DNA of 64,000 nucleotides from Burkholderiales bacterium (GTDB lineage Bacteria > Pseudomonadota > Gammaproteobacteria > Burkholderiales > Burkholderiaceae_C), in the NCBI GenBank assembly GCA_021414305.1, contig JAIOOS010000029.1:186001-250000 (forward strand), written 5' to 3'. Both the position numbers and the translations under genes were made by a program. Positions 23,117 through 31,144 of this stretch are shown one piece after another; position 1 is the first letter of the stretch; the number at the start of each line of letters is the position of its first letter. The notes under the pieces are model-generated. The model worked only from the letters and a program-made list of their open reading frames with translations, searched no databases and was not told the origin of the DNA.

Positions 23117-25548
23117 CCTCGCAGATCGTCTACCAATGCCCCTGCCACTCCGGCCGGGCGCCAGCGCCGAAGCAGCAGCGCATTGCCTACCACGCTGACG
23201 CTGCTCAACGCCATCGCGGTCCCTGCGATCACCGGGTTCAGCAGCCCGAACGCCGCGAGCGGAATCCCGACCACGTTGTAGGCGAACGCCCAGAACAGTC
23301 CGCGCTTCAGCGTCGCGTAGGTGCGCCGGGAGATGTCCAGCGCATCGGCGACCAGGCCCGGGTCGCCTCGCATCAGCGTGATGCCGGCCGTCTGCATGGC
23401 CACATCGGTGCCCGTCGACATGGCGATGCCGACGTCCGCAGCCGCCAGCGCCGGTGCGTCGTTGATGCCATCGCCGACCATCGCGACCACTTGCCCGGCG
23501 TCCCGCAGCACACCGACAGCGGCAGCCTTGTCGCCGGGAAGGACCTCCGCGCGAACCTCGACGATGCCCAGTTCGCGGGCAACCGCCTCGGCACTGCCGC
23601 GGTTGTCGCCGGTCAGCATCACGGTAGCGACACCCATGCGCCGCAGCCGCCTTACGGCCTCAGCGGCTGACGCCTTGATTGCATCGCCGAAGGCGAGAAG
23701 GCCGAGAACCTCGATCCTCGTGCCTTCGTGGCGAACGAGCCAGGACAGCGTGCGGCCATCGCGCTCCAGCCGTCCGGCTTCGGCGCTCAACAGCGGCCCG
23801 GGTTCTCCGCCGCATTCGTGTACCAGGCGGCTGCTGCCCAAGGCGAGCAACACGCCGTCGACAGTCGCCTGCAAGCCCCGCCCTGGCAGGGCCTTGGTGT
23901 CGACGGCATCCGGAATCGCAAGGCCTTCGGTTCGAACGGCGTCCATCACCGCCCGGCCCAGCGGATGCTCGCTGGATTTCTGCAGCGCCGCTGCCTGGCT
24001 GAGCAGCTGCTCGCGCGTGATGCCGGCGAAAGGCAGGGCCGAAACGAGCGAAGGCCGGCCTTCGGTCAGTGTTCCGGTCTTGTCGAAGGCGACAGTGGTG
24101 ACCCGATGAGCCAACTCGAGCGCGCCGGCATCCTTGATCAGGATGCCATGCCGTGCCGCGATGCCGGTTCCCACCATGATGGCGGTCGGCGTGGCCAGCC
24201 CCAGGGCACAAGGGCAGGCGATGACGAGCACTGACACGGCGTTGATGAGCGCTCCCTGCCAGTCGCCCGTCGCGACGGTCCAGGCGGCGAAAGTCAGCAG
24301 CGCGATGCCGAGCACGACAGGCACGAACACCGCGCTGACCCGATCGACCAGCCGCTGGACCGGTGCCTTGCCGGCCTGCGCCGATTCGACCATGCGCACG
24401 ATACGAGCGAGCACGGTCTCGGCGCCGACGGCCGCCGTCTTGACCGTCAGCGCGCCCTCGGCGTTGATGGCGCCGCCGGTGACCCGGTCGCCGACGGTCT
24501 TGGCCACCGCCTGGCTTTCGCCGGTGATCAACGATTCGTCGACGTGGCTCCGGCCTTCCGTCACCTCGCCATCGACGGCGATGCGCTCGCCGGGCCGCAC
24601 GCGCACGAGGTCGCCGACAGCGACCTGCTCGACCTTCACGTCGACCTCGACGCCCGCGCGCAACACCCGTGCGGTGGCGGGTCGAAGTGCGTTCAGGGCC
24701 CGGATGGCGTCCGTGGTCTGCCTCTTCGCCCTCGTCTCCAGCCACTTGCCGAGCAGGACGAGCGTGATGACCGTGGCCGATGCCTCGAAGTACAGGTGGG
24801 GCATGCCGTGAGTGCCATGCCGGAACAGCAAGTACAGCGACAGGCCGAACGCGGCCGAGGTGCCGAGCGCCACCAGCAAGTCCATGTTGCCGGCGCCGGC
24901 ACGCAGCGCATTCCATCCGGCGCGGTAGAAGCGCGCGCCGAACCAGAACTGGACAGGTGCGGCCAGCATGAGCTGCAGCCAGCCATTGGGCATCCAGTCG
25001 ATTCCCAGCCACTGCAGGAGCATGGGAGCAGCGAGTGGCAGGGTCAGCGCGGCAGCGACCACCACCGGCCAGCCATCGTGCTGACGATGCGGCTTGTCCG
25101 GCTGGCCGCTTTCCACAACTTCGGCCGCGTAGCCGGCCTTCGCGACGGCCGCGGTGAGGGCCCCGGGCGTCATCGTCGATATTGCCTGCACCGTTGCCCG
25201 CTCGGTGGCCAGGTTCACCGTTGCGGAAAGTACGCCCGGCACCGATGCCAGCGCCTTCTCGACGCGCGACACGCACGACGCGCAGGTCATGCCTTGCACC
25301 CGCAGCGTCGTCTCGCGAAGGATCAGGTCATAGCCCGCAGTCCTGATCGCCGCAGCCAGCTGGGCCGCAGTGGCAGGCCCTTCGAGCGTCACCGTCGCCT
25401 GCTCCGTCGCCGGGTTGACGCTGGCTCGGATGACACCGGGCACGGAGGCGAGCGACTTCTCCACTCGGACCGCGCAGGAAGCGCACGTCATGCCGAGGAT
25501 CTGCACTTGAAGTGCAGAGGGGGAGCGGGCGGGGGCGGCGAGGTTCAT
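23083..25548 (-). CDS. copA: Copper-translocating P1B-type ATPase
   Basis: 821 residues. Two N-terminal heavy-metal-associated domains each carry GMTCASC (starting near residues 19 and 86). Then come eight membrane segments, the ion-binding CPC (Cys445-Pro-Cys447 in VIACPCALGLATP), the phosphorylation motif DKTGTLTEG (Asp489) and the hinge GDGINDAPALAAADVG. The CPC and GMTCASC motifs indicate Cu(I) export to the periplasm. It starts at ATG 25548, 37 bp downstream of a CueR-type promoter, and is divergent from a copper chaperone gene. Confidence 0.95.
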   Translation of the reverse strand: MNLAAPARSPSALQVQILGMTCASCAVRVEKSLASVPGVIRASVNPATEQATVTLEGPATAAQLAAAIRTAGYDLILRETTLRVQGMTCASCVSRVEKALASVPGVLSATVNLATERATVQAISTMTPGALTAAVAKAGYAAEVVESGQPDKPHRQHDGWPVVVAAALTLPLAAPMLLQWLGIDWMPNGWLQLMLAAPVQFWFGARFYRAGWNALRAGAGNMDLLVALGTSAAFGLSLYLLFRHGTHGMPHLYFEASATVITLVLLGKWLETRAKRQTTDAIRALNALRPATARVLRAGVEVDVKVEQVAVGDLVRVRPGERIAVDGEVTEGRSHVDESLITGESQAVAKTVGDRVTGGAINAEGALTVKTAAVGAETVLARIVRMVESAQAGKAPVQRLVDRVSAVFVPVVLGIALLTFAAWTVATGDWQGALINAVSVLVIACPCALGLATPTAIMVGTGIAARHGILIKDAGALELAHRVTTVAFDKTGTLTEGRPSLVSALPFAGITREQLLSQAAALQKSSEHPLGRAVMDAVRTEGLAIPDAVDTKALPGRGLQATVDGVLLALGSSRLVHECGGEPGPLLSAEAGRLERDGRTLSWLVRHEGTRIEVLGLLAFGDAIKASAAEAVRRLRRMGVATVMLTGDNRGSAEAVARELGIVEVRAEVLPGDKAAAVGVLRDAGQVVAMVGDGINDAPALAAADVGIAMSTGTDVAMQTAGITLMRGDPGLVADALDISRRTYATLKRGLFWAFAYNVVGIPLAAFGLLNPVIAGTAMALSSVSVVGNALLLRRWRPAGVAGALVDDLRGHLSTKARSMT

Positions 25549-25584
25549 GAAATCGTGCGCAGATCTGCGTCCAGAGGTTCCTTC

Positions 25585-25615
25585 ATCATGAACCTTCCAA
25601 TCTTGGCAATGTCAA
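25585..25615 (-). promoter_or_regulatory. CueR-type promoter of copA
   Basis: Minus strand TTGACA (25615-25610), a 19-bp spacer and CATGAT (25590-25585). The spacer carries CCAAGATTGGAAGG, close to the CueR/HmrR operator. No cueR gene lies in the window. Confidence 0.65.
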
Positions 25616-25665
25616 GCGTTTCCCTGCGGCGGCCACGGGCGATCGCAGCAGGCTTCCCAGACTGC

Positions 25666-25696
25666 TTGACATTCCAACTATGGCAAGGTGCAGCAT
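25666..25696 (+). promoter_or_regulatory. CueR-type promoter of copZ
   Basis: TTGACA (25666-25671), a 19-bp spacer containing TTCC and GGCAAGGT, and CAGCAT (25691-25696). Same architecture as the divergent copA promoter 50 bp away. Confidence 0.6.
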
Positions 25697-25731
25697 GGCA
25701 TCTGTCAAGCGCATCCTTGAAGAAGAATCCC

Positions 25732-25971
25732 ATGATCACATTCGAAGTCATCGACATGACCTGCGCCCACTGCGTCGGCGCGATCACGAAGGCAGTGCAG
25801 GCCATCGATCCGGCGGCCGTCGTGCGAATCGAGCTGGCGTCTCATCGCGTGGACGTAGACCCGGGCGAGGCCAGCCCGGCGCAATTGCTCGAAGCGATCC
25901 AGCAGGCGGGCTATACCCCGGTCGAGAAGCCCGATGCCGGCAAGGCCGCCGCCGACGACAAACGGCGATGA
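25732..25971 (+). CDS. Copper chaperone CopZ-like (heavy-metal-associated domain)
   Basis: 79 residues. An HMA fold with the metal motif MTCAHC (residues 9-14), ending in a Lys/Asp-rich tail. It would carry Cu(I) to CopA, divergently encoded 180 bp away under a matching promoter. The His in the metal loop (CAHC) is common in proteobacterial CopZ-like chaperones. Confidence 0.88.
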   Translation: MITFEVIDMTCAHCVGAITKAVQAIDPAAVVRIELASHRVDVDPGEASPAQLLEAIQQAGYTPVEKPDAGKAAADDKRR

Positions 25972-25993
25972 GACGACGAAAGGTGAGGCCGGC

Positions 25994-26395
25994 CTAGGCC
26001 GCCGAACGCGACCTTGCCCGCTTCGCTGCCGGCAAGACGAACGCCGCGCGTCCTGACGCCGTTCTCTCGAACTGGCGCGCGATGTTCCCGCAGACCAGGT
26101 TGCACAGCGCATAGACGGACTCGTCGGCGATGCTGTAGAAGACGCTGTTTCCTCTGCTTTCGCGTCTGACAAGTCCGTGCTGCGTCAGCACCGCCAGGTG
26201 GCGAGAGGTGTTGGCCGAGCTGTAGCCGCACAACTGCGCGAGTTCGCCGACGCTGCGCTCGCTCTGCCGCAAGAGATTGAGGATGCGCAGGCGCGTCGGC
26301 TCCGACAGGGCCTGAAAGTACCCCGCCACCTGGGCCAGTGCTTCGTCGGGAAGGCCTTCCATGCTCGGAACTGCCGGTTGTTGAGTCGTCGCCAT
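25994..26395 (-). CDS. ArsR-family transcriptional regulator of the RND efflux operon
   Basis: 133 residues. A winged helix with QALSEPTRLRILNLL, VGELAQLCGYSSANTSRHLAVL and RRESRGNSVFYSI; a Cys pair ALCNLVCGN follows the wing and may bind metal. ATG 26395 is chosen; an upstream ATG at 26434 would add 13 residues. It is divergent from the efflux operon, with a perfect dyad between them, so it most likely represses both. Confidence 0.85.
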   Translation of the reverse strand: MATTQQPAVPSMEGLPDEALAQVAGYFQALSEPTRLRILNLLRQSERSVGELAQLCGYSSANTSRHLAVLTQHGLVRRESRGNSVFYSIADESVYALCNLVCGNIARQFERTASGRAAFVLPAAKRARSRSAA

Positions 26396-26442
26396 GATGC
26401 CTCGAAGCGGTTGCCTTTGCTCGTCCTTGTGCACTATTCTAC

Positions 26443-26471
26443 TTGACTATTTGCGCATTTGCGCAAATACT
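26443..26471 (+). promoter_or_regulatory. Efflux operon promoter overlapped by a perfect dyad (ArsR operator)
   Basis: TTGACT (26443-26448) and AATACT (26466-26471), 17 bp apart. The dyad TATTTGCGCA-TT-TGCGCAAATA (26448-26469) covers the whole spacer, so a bound repressor would block the polymerase. Confidence 0.75.
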
Positions 26472-26495
26472 AGATTGCGTCACCTGGAAGCCCGC

Positions 26496-27566
26496 ATGCA
26501 ACCGAACCCACCCCGCTTCAGCCACCGCCTGCTTCGCTGCCTGGCCTCGGCCGCTGCGTTCGGGCTGGCCATGCCTCTCGGGGCCGCGGCCGCGGAGCTG
26601 AACGCAGTACCCGCAGCGTCGGCCGCCGGCGCCGCGACCTCCGCGTTCGACGGCGTGGTGGAGGCCGTTCGGCAGACGGTGATCGCCGCGCAGGTTCCGG
26701 GGGCGGTTGTTCAACTCGACGTCAAGGTCGGCGACAGTGTCGTCGCGGGCCAGGTGCTGCTGCGTCTGGATGCACGGGCCGCCGACCAGAACGCCGCCTC
26801 GAGCGACGCGCAAGTGCAGGCCGCGCGGGCAGCGCTGGAGGTGGCCGGCAAGGACTTCGAGCGCCAGAAGCAGCTCTTTCAGAAGAACTTCATCAGCCAG
26901 GCCGCGCTGGAGCGTGCCGAATCCCAGTTCAAGTCGACGCAGGCGCAGGTGAACGCCCAGCTGGCGCAATCGGGAGCGGCGCGCACCCAGAGCGGCTTCT
27001 ACGTCGTCCGGGCGCCCTTTGCGGGCGTCGTCGCCGACGTACCGGTCTCCCTGGGCGACATGGCGATGCCTGGCCGGCCGCTGCTCACGCTCTACGATCC
27101 TTCGGCACTGCGCGTCACGGCCGCCGTTCCGCAGACGATCGCCTCCCGCATGTCGGCGGGCCAGCTGCCGCGGGCCGAGCTGCCGGGCCTGTCCGCCGCC
27201 GGCCAGTGGGTGACGCCGGTGCGCGCGCAGCTCCTGCCGACGGTCGATCCCGGAACGCACACGGTTCAGCTGCGCGCCGACCTGCCGGCGGGCCTGGCGG
27301 GCGTCGCCCCCGGAATGTTCGCCCGGTTGTGGCTGCCCCTGGCGGGCGCCGCGTCCGCGGGGGCGGCGCCGCTGTCGGTCTCGGCCGGGGCCGTCGTTCG
27401 CCGGGCAGAGATGACGGGCCTCTATGTGCTCGATCCGGCCGGCAAGCCCGTGCTGCGCCAGGTCCGCCTGGGACGTGCGGACGGCGACAAGGTCGAAGTG
27501 CTGTCGGGACTGATGGCCGGCGAGCGCGTCGTCACCGACCCTCAGGCCGCCGCCCGAGCGCACTGA
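26496..27566 (+). CDS. Periplasmic adaptor subunit of RND efflux pump (HlyD/MFP family)
   Basis: 356 residues. A signal peptide ending near GAAAAEL precedes a lipoyl half-motif (VVQLDVKVGDSVVAGQVLLRLD), a short helical hairpin with KQLFQKNFISQAALERAESQ, the second lipoyl half (FYVVRAPFAGVVADVPVSLGD) and beta-barrel and proximal domains. It links the inner-membrane pump to an outer-membrane channel; no TolC-type gene is nearby. A GGAAG ribosome site precedes ATG 26496. Confidence 0.9.
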   Translation: MQPNPPRFSHRLLRCLASAAAFGLAMPLGAAAAELNAVPAASAAGAATSAFDGVVEAVRQTVIAAQVPGAVVQLDVKVGDSVVAGQVLLRLDARAADQNAASSDAQVQAARAALEVAGKDFERQKQLFQKNFISQAALERAESQFKSTQAQVNAQLAQSGAARTQSGFYVVRAPFAGVVADVPVSLGDMAMPGRPLLTLYDPSALRVTAAVPQTIASRMSAGQLPRAELPGLSAAGQWVTPVRAQLLPTVDPGTHTVQLRADLPAGLAGVAPGMFARLWLPLAGAASAGAAPLSVSAGAVVRRAEMTGLYVLDPAGKPVLRQVRLGRADGDKVEVLSGLMAGERVVTDPQAAARAH

Positions 27567-27586
27567 CCCTTCCGCGACGACTCGTC

Positions 27587-30500
27587 ATGTCCTCGGACTC
27601 TCGCTCCCCTGCCCTGGGCGTCTCCGGCCGCATCGCGGCCTACTTCCAGCGCGCGCAGATCACGCCGCTTCTGGCGCTGGTCGCCTTGTTGCTGGGCTTG
27701 TTCGCCGTGGGCGTCACGCCCCGCGAGGAAGAGCCGCAGATCAACGTGACGATGGCCAACGTGCTGATCCCCTTCCCCGGGGCGGCCGTGCGCGACGTCG
27801 AGCAGATGGTGGCGGGGCCCGCCGAGCAGGTGCTGGCGCAGATCTCGGGCGTCGAGCACGTGATGTCGGTCTCCCGCCCGGGTCTGGCCATCGTCACGGT
27901 GCAGTTCAAGGTGGGCGTGCCGCGCACCGAGGCGCTGGTGCGCCTCTACGACGCGGTCAACTCGAACGCCGACTGGCTGCCCAAGGGACTGGGCGTGCTC
28001 GATCCGATCATCAAGCCCAAGGGCATCGACGATGTGCCCATCGTCACCCTGACGCTGTTCAGCAAGAATCCGGCCGCGGGCCCCTACGACCTGGAGCGCG
28101 TGGCGCACAGCATCGAGGCGGACCTGAAGCGCGTGCCGGGCACGCGCGAAGTCGGCACCATCGGCGGTCCGGGCCGCGCGGTGATGGTCGAGATCGATCC
28201 GGCGCGCATGTCCGGTGTCGGCGTGACCGTCTCCGACCTGCGCCAGGCCCTGCTGTCGGCGAACCTGGGGCTGCCGGTGGGCGAGCTGATCAGCGGCAAC
28301 CGCTCGGTGGCCGTCGAGTCCGGGCCGTTCCTTCGCCAGGCGAGCGGGGTCGCCGATCTGGTCGTGGCCGTGCGCGCCGCCAAGCCGGTGTTCCTGCGCG
28401 ACGTCGCCACCGTGCGCGACGGCCCGATGCCGCCTAGCCGCTATGTCTGGCACGGCGTCGCCGGCAAGGACGCAGCGGGCGGTGCGCGCGCCGCGGCCGA
28501 GTACCCGGCCGTCACGGTGTCGATCACCAAGAAGCCGGGCGAGAACGCCATCGACGTGGCCAATGCCGTGATGCAGCGCGTCGCGGCCCTGCGCAACACC
28601 GTGATTCCAGGCGACATGCAGGTGGCCGAGACGCGCAACTACGGCGCATCGGCCAACGACAAGGCGCAGAAGCTGATCACCAAGCTGCTGTTCGCCACCG
28701 CCTCCGTGGTCGCCCTCGTCTTCCTGGCCCTGGGCAGGCGCGAGGCCGCGATCGTCGGCAGCGCGGTGATCCTGACGCTCACGGTCACGCTGTTCGCATC
28801 GTGGGCCTGGGGCTTCACGCTGAACCGGGTGTCGCTGTTCGCGCTGATCTTCTCGATCGGCATCCTGGTCGACGACGCCATCGTGGTGGTGGAGAACATC
28901 CATCGCCACCAGGCGCTGCACCCCGGCCGCACGCTGGCGCAGATCATCCCGGGCGCGGTCGATGAAGTCGGCGGCCCGACCATCCTCGCCACGCTGACCG
29001 TCATTGCCGCCCTGCTGCCGATGGCCTTCGTGTCCGGGCTGATGGGACCGTACATGAGCCCGATCCCGATCAACGCCAGCATGGGCATGCTGCTGTCGCT
29101 GGCGATCGCCTTTGTCGTCACCCCCTGGCTGGCGCGTCTCTGGATGAAGGCCACGCCCGCCGCACCAGCCGACGACTCGCCGCCCGCGATCGATCCGGCC
29201 GCCCACCACGGCCTGACGGCCAGGATCGCCCCGGCCTTCGAGCGCCTGTTCCGTCCCCTGCTCGACGATCGGCGCGGCACGCGCAACCGGCGCCTGCTGG
29301 GCCTGGGCATCGCGGCCCTGATCGGCGTCTCGCTGGCGTTGCCGGCGACGGGCCTGGTGCTGCTGAAGATGCTGCCCTTCGACAACAAGTCGGAGTTCCA
29401 GGTCATCGTCGACATGCCGGCCGGAACACCGGTCGAGCAGACCGCCGCCGTGCTGCACGAGCTGGGCAACTACCTGACGACGGTGCCGGAAGTCACCGAC
29501 TACCAGGCGTATGCCGGCACCGCGGCGCCGATCAACTTCAACGGCCTCGTGCGCCAGTACTACCTGCGCGCCGGCGGCGACGTCGGCGACCTGCAGGTCA
29601 ACCTCGTGGGCAAGCACGAGCGCAAGGCGCAGAGCCACGCCATCGCCACGCGCGTGCGGCCCGAGCTGCAGAAGATCGGCCGGCGCTTCGGGGCCAACAT
29701 CAAGGTCGTCGAGGTGCCGCCGGGTCCTCCCGTGCTCTCGCCCATCGTGGCCGAGATCTACGGCCCCGAGGCCGCGGGCCGGCAGCAGGTCGCCAGGGCG
29801 GTCCGGGCGGTGTTCGAGAGGACCCCCGGCGTGGTCGACGTCGACGACAGCAGCATCGCCACGGCGGCGAGGACGGTGCTGGTCGTCGACCGCCAGAAGG
29901 CCGCCATGCTGGGCGTGCCGCAGCAGGTCATCGTCACCACGCTGCGTGCCGGGCTGGCCGGCGAGGCCACGGCCTACCTGCACGACGAGACCAAGTACCC
30001 GGCGGCCGCCGTCGTTCAGCTGCCGCCCGAGCGCCAGGGCGACCTGAACGCGCTGCTCCAGCTGGCGGTTCGCAGTGCCGAGGGCAGGCTCGTGCCGATT
30101 CGCGAGCTGGTGACGGTCAGCGACACCGTGCGCGAGCAGCCGCAGTATCACAAGGACCTGCTGCCGGTGAACTTCGTCGTCGCCGACATGGCCGGTGCGC
30201 TCGACAGCCCGCTCTACGGCGTGTTCTCGATGCGCGGCGAGATCGCCAAGATCGCCACCCCGGGCGGCGGCACGCTGCAGGAGTACTTCATCCAGCAGCC
30301 GGGCGATCCGTACCGCGGCTACGCGCTCAAGTGGGACGGCGAGTCGCAGATCACCTACGAGACCTTCCGCGACATGGGCCTCGCCTACGCAGTGGGCCTG
30401 GTGCTGATCTACCTGCTGGTGGTGGCGCAGTTCGGCTCGTACCTGACGCCGCTGATCATCATGGCGCCGATTCCGCTCACGATCATCGGCGTGATGCCGG

Positions 30501-30904
30501 GCCACGCGCTGCTCGGCGCGCAGTACACGGCCACCAGCATGATCGGGATGATCGCGCTGGCCGGGATCATCGTGCGCAACTCGATCCTGCTGGTCGACTT
30601 CATCAACCTGCAGGTACGCCAGGGCGTGGTGTTCAAGGACGCCATCGTGCGCTCGGCCATCACCCGCGCCCAGCCGATCGTGCTGACCGGGCTGGCGGCG
30701 ATGCTCGGCGCCTTCTTCATCCTCGACGACCCGATCTTCAACGGCCTGGCGATCTCGCTGATCTTCGGCATCTTCGTTTCCACCGTGCTCACGCTGGTGG
30801 TGATTCCCCTCCTCTACTACGTGGCCTATCGCAACCGGCTGGAAGCGATCACGGAGTCGGCGGACCGCGTTTCTTCCCTTTCAACTCAAGGAGCATCTCC
30901 ATGA
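27587..30904 (+). CDS. RND efflux transporter permease
   Basis: 1105 residues with twelve membrane segments and two large periplasmic loops. TM4 reads SIGILVDDAIVVVENIHRH, with the Asp pair of proton-translocating HAE-type RND pumps rather than the CusA metal type. EEEPQINVTMANV near the N-terminus and IALAGIIVRNSILLVDFINL in TM10 are also diagnostic. The substrate may be an organic compound or a metal complex; control by an ArsR repressor leaves this open. Start ATG 27587, 20 bp after the adaptor gene. Confidence 0.9.
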   Translation: MSSDSRSPALGVSGRIAAYFQRAQITPLLALVALLLGLFAVGVTPREEEPQINVTMANVLIPFPGAAVRDVEQMVAGPAEQVLAQISGVEHVMSVSRPGLAIVTVQFKVGVPRTEALVRLYDAVNSNADWLPKGLGVLDPIIKPKGIDDVPIVTLTLFSKNPAAGPYDLERVAHSIEADLKRVPGTREVGTIGGPGRAVMVEIDPARMSGVGVTVSDLRQALLSANLGLPVGELISGNRSVAVESGPFLRQASGVADLVVAVRAAKPVFLRDVATVRDGPMPPSRYVWHGVAGKDAAGGARAAAEYPAVTVSITKKPGENAIDVANAVMQRVAALRNTVIPGDMQVAETRNYGASANDKAQKLITKLLFATASVVALVFLALGRREAAIVGSAVILTLTVTLFASWAWGFTLNRVSLFALIFSIGILVDDAIVVVENIHRHQALHPGRTLAQIIPGAVDEVGGPTILATLTVIAALLPMAFVSGLMGPYMSPIPINASMGMLLSLAIAFVVTPWLARLWMKATPAAPADDSPPAIDPAAHHGLTARIAPAFERLFRPLLDDRRGTRNRRLLGLGIAALIGVSLALPATGLVLLKMLPFDNKSEFQVIVDMPAGTPVEQTAAVLHELGNYLTTVPEVTDYQAYAGTAAPINFNGLVRQYYLRAGGDVGDLQVNLVGKHERKAQSHAIATRVRPELQKIGRRFGANIKVVEVPPGPPVLSPIVAEIYGPEAAGRQQVARAVRAVFERTPGVVDVDDSSIATAARTVLVVDRQKAAMLGVPQQVIVTTLRAGLAGEATAYLHDETKYPAAAVVQLPPERQGDLNALLQLAVRSAEGRLVPIRELVTVSDTVREQPQYHKDLLPVNFVVADMAGALDSPLYGVFSMRGEIAKIATPGGGTLQEYFIQQPGDPYRGYALKWDGESQITYETFRDMGLAYAVGLVLIYLLVVAQFGSYLTPLIIMAPIPLTIIGVMPGHALLGAQYTATSMIGMIALAGIIVRNSILLVDFINLQVRQGVVFKDAIVRSAITRAQPIVLTGLAAMLGAFFILDDPIFNGLAISLIFGIFVSTVLTLVVIPLLYYVAYRNRLEAITESADRVSSLSTQGASP

Positions 30905-31110
30905 CATCCTGGCAAATCGTTCGTCTCGTCGCAGGCACCTTCATCCTGCTGTCGCTCGCACTCGGCGTTCCGGGCAGTCCGATCTTCGTCAGTCAATGGT
31001 GGCTGGCCTTTACCGCCTTTGTCGGCGCCAACCTGCTGCAGAGCGCCCTGACGAAGTGGTGCCTGATGGAAACCATCGTGCGCAAGCTGGGCGCGCGCGC
31101 GGGAGCGTGA
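30901..31110 (+). CDS. DUF2892 family small membrane protein
   Basis: 69 residues with two membrane segments: the first begins IVRLVAGTFILLSLALG, the second is WWLAFTAFVGANLLQSAL, followed by the TKWC motif. An AAGGAG site precedes the ATG, which overlaps the RND stop (ATGA). DUF2892 proteins often ride with RND pumps; function unknown. Confidence 0.82.
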   Translation: MTSWQIVRLVAGTFILLSLALGVPGSPIFVSQWWLAFTAFVGANLLQSALTKWCLMETIVRKLGARAGA

Positions 31111-31144
31111 CGGCAATCCCCCACGCCGTCCGGGCAAGTGCGGG

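Noticed and set aside
27542..30505. 987-codon minus-strand frame opposite the RND permease
   Set aside because: His/Arg/Asp-rich, no domain, fully antisense to a clear RND gene.
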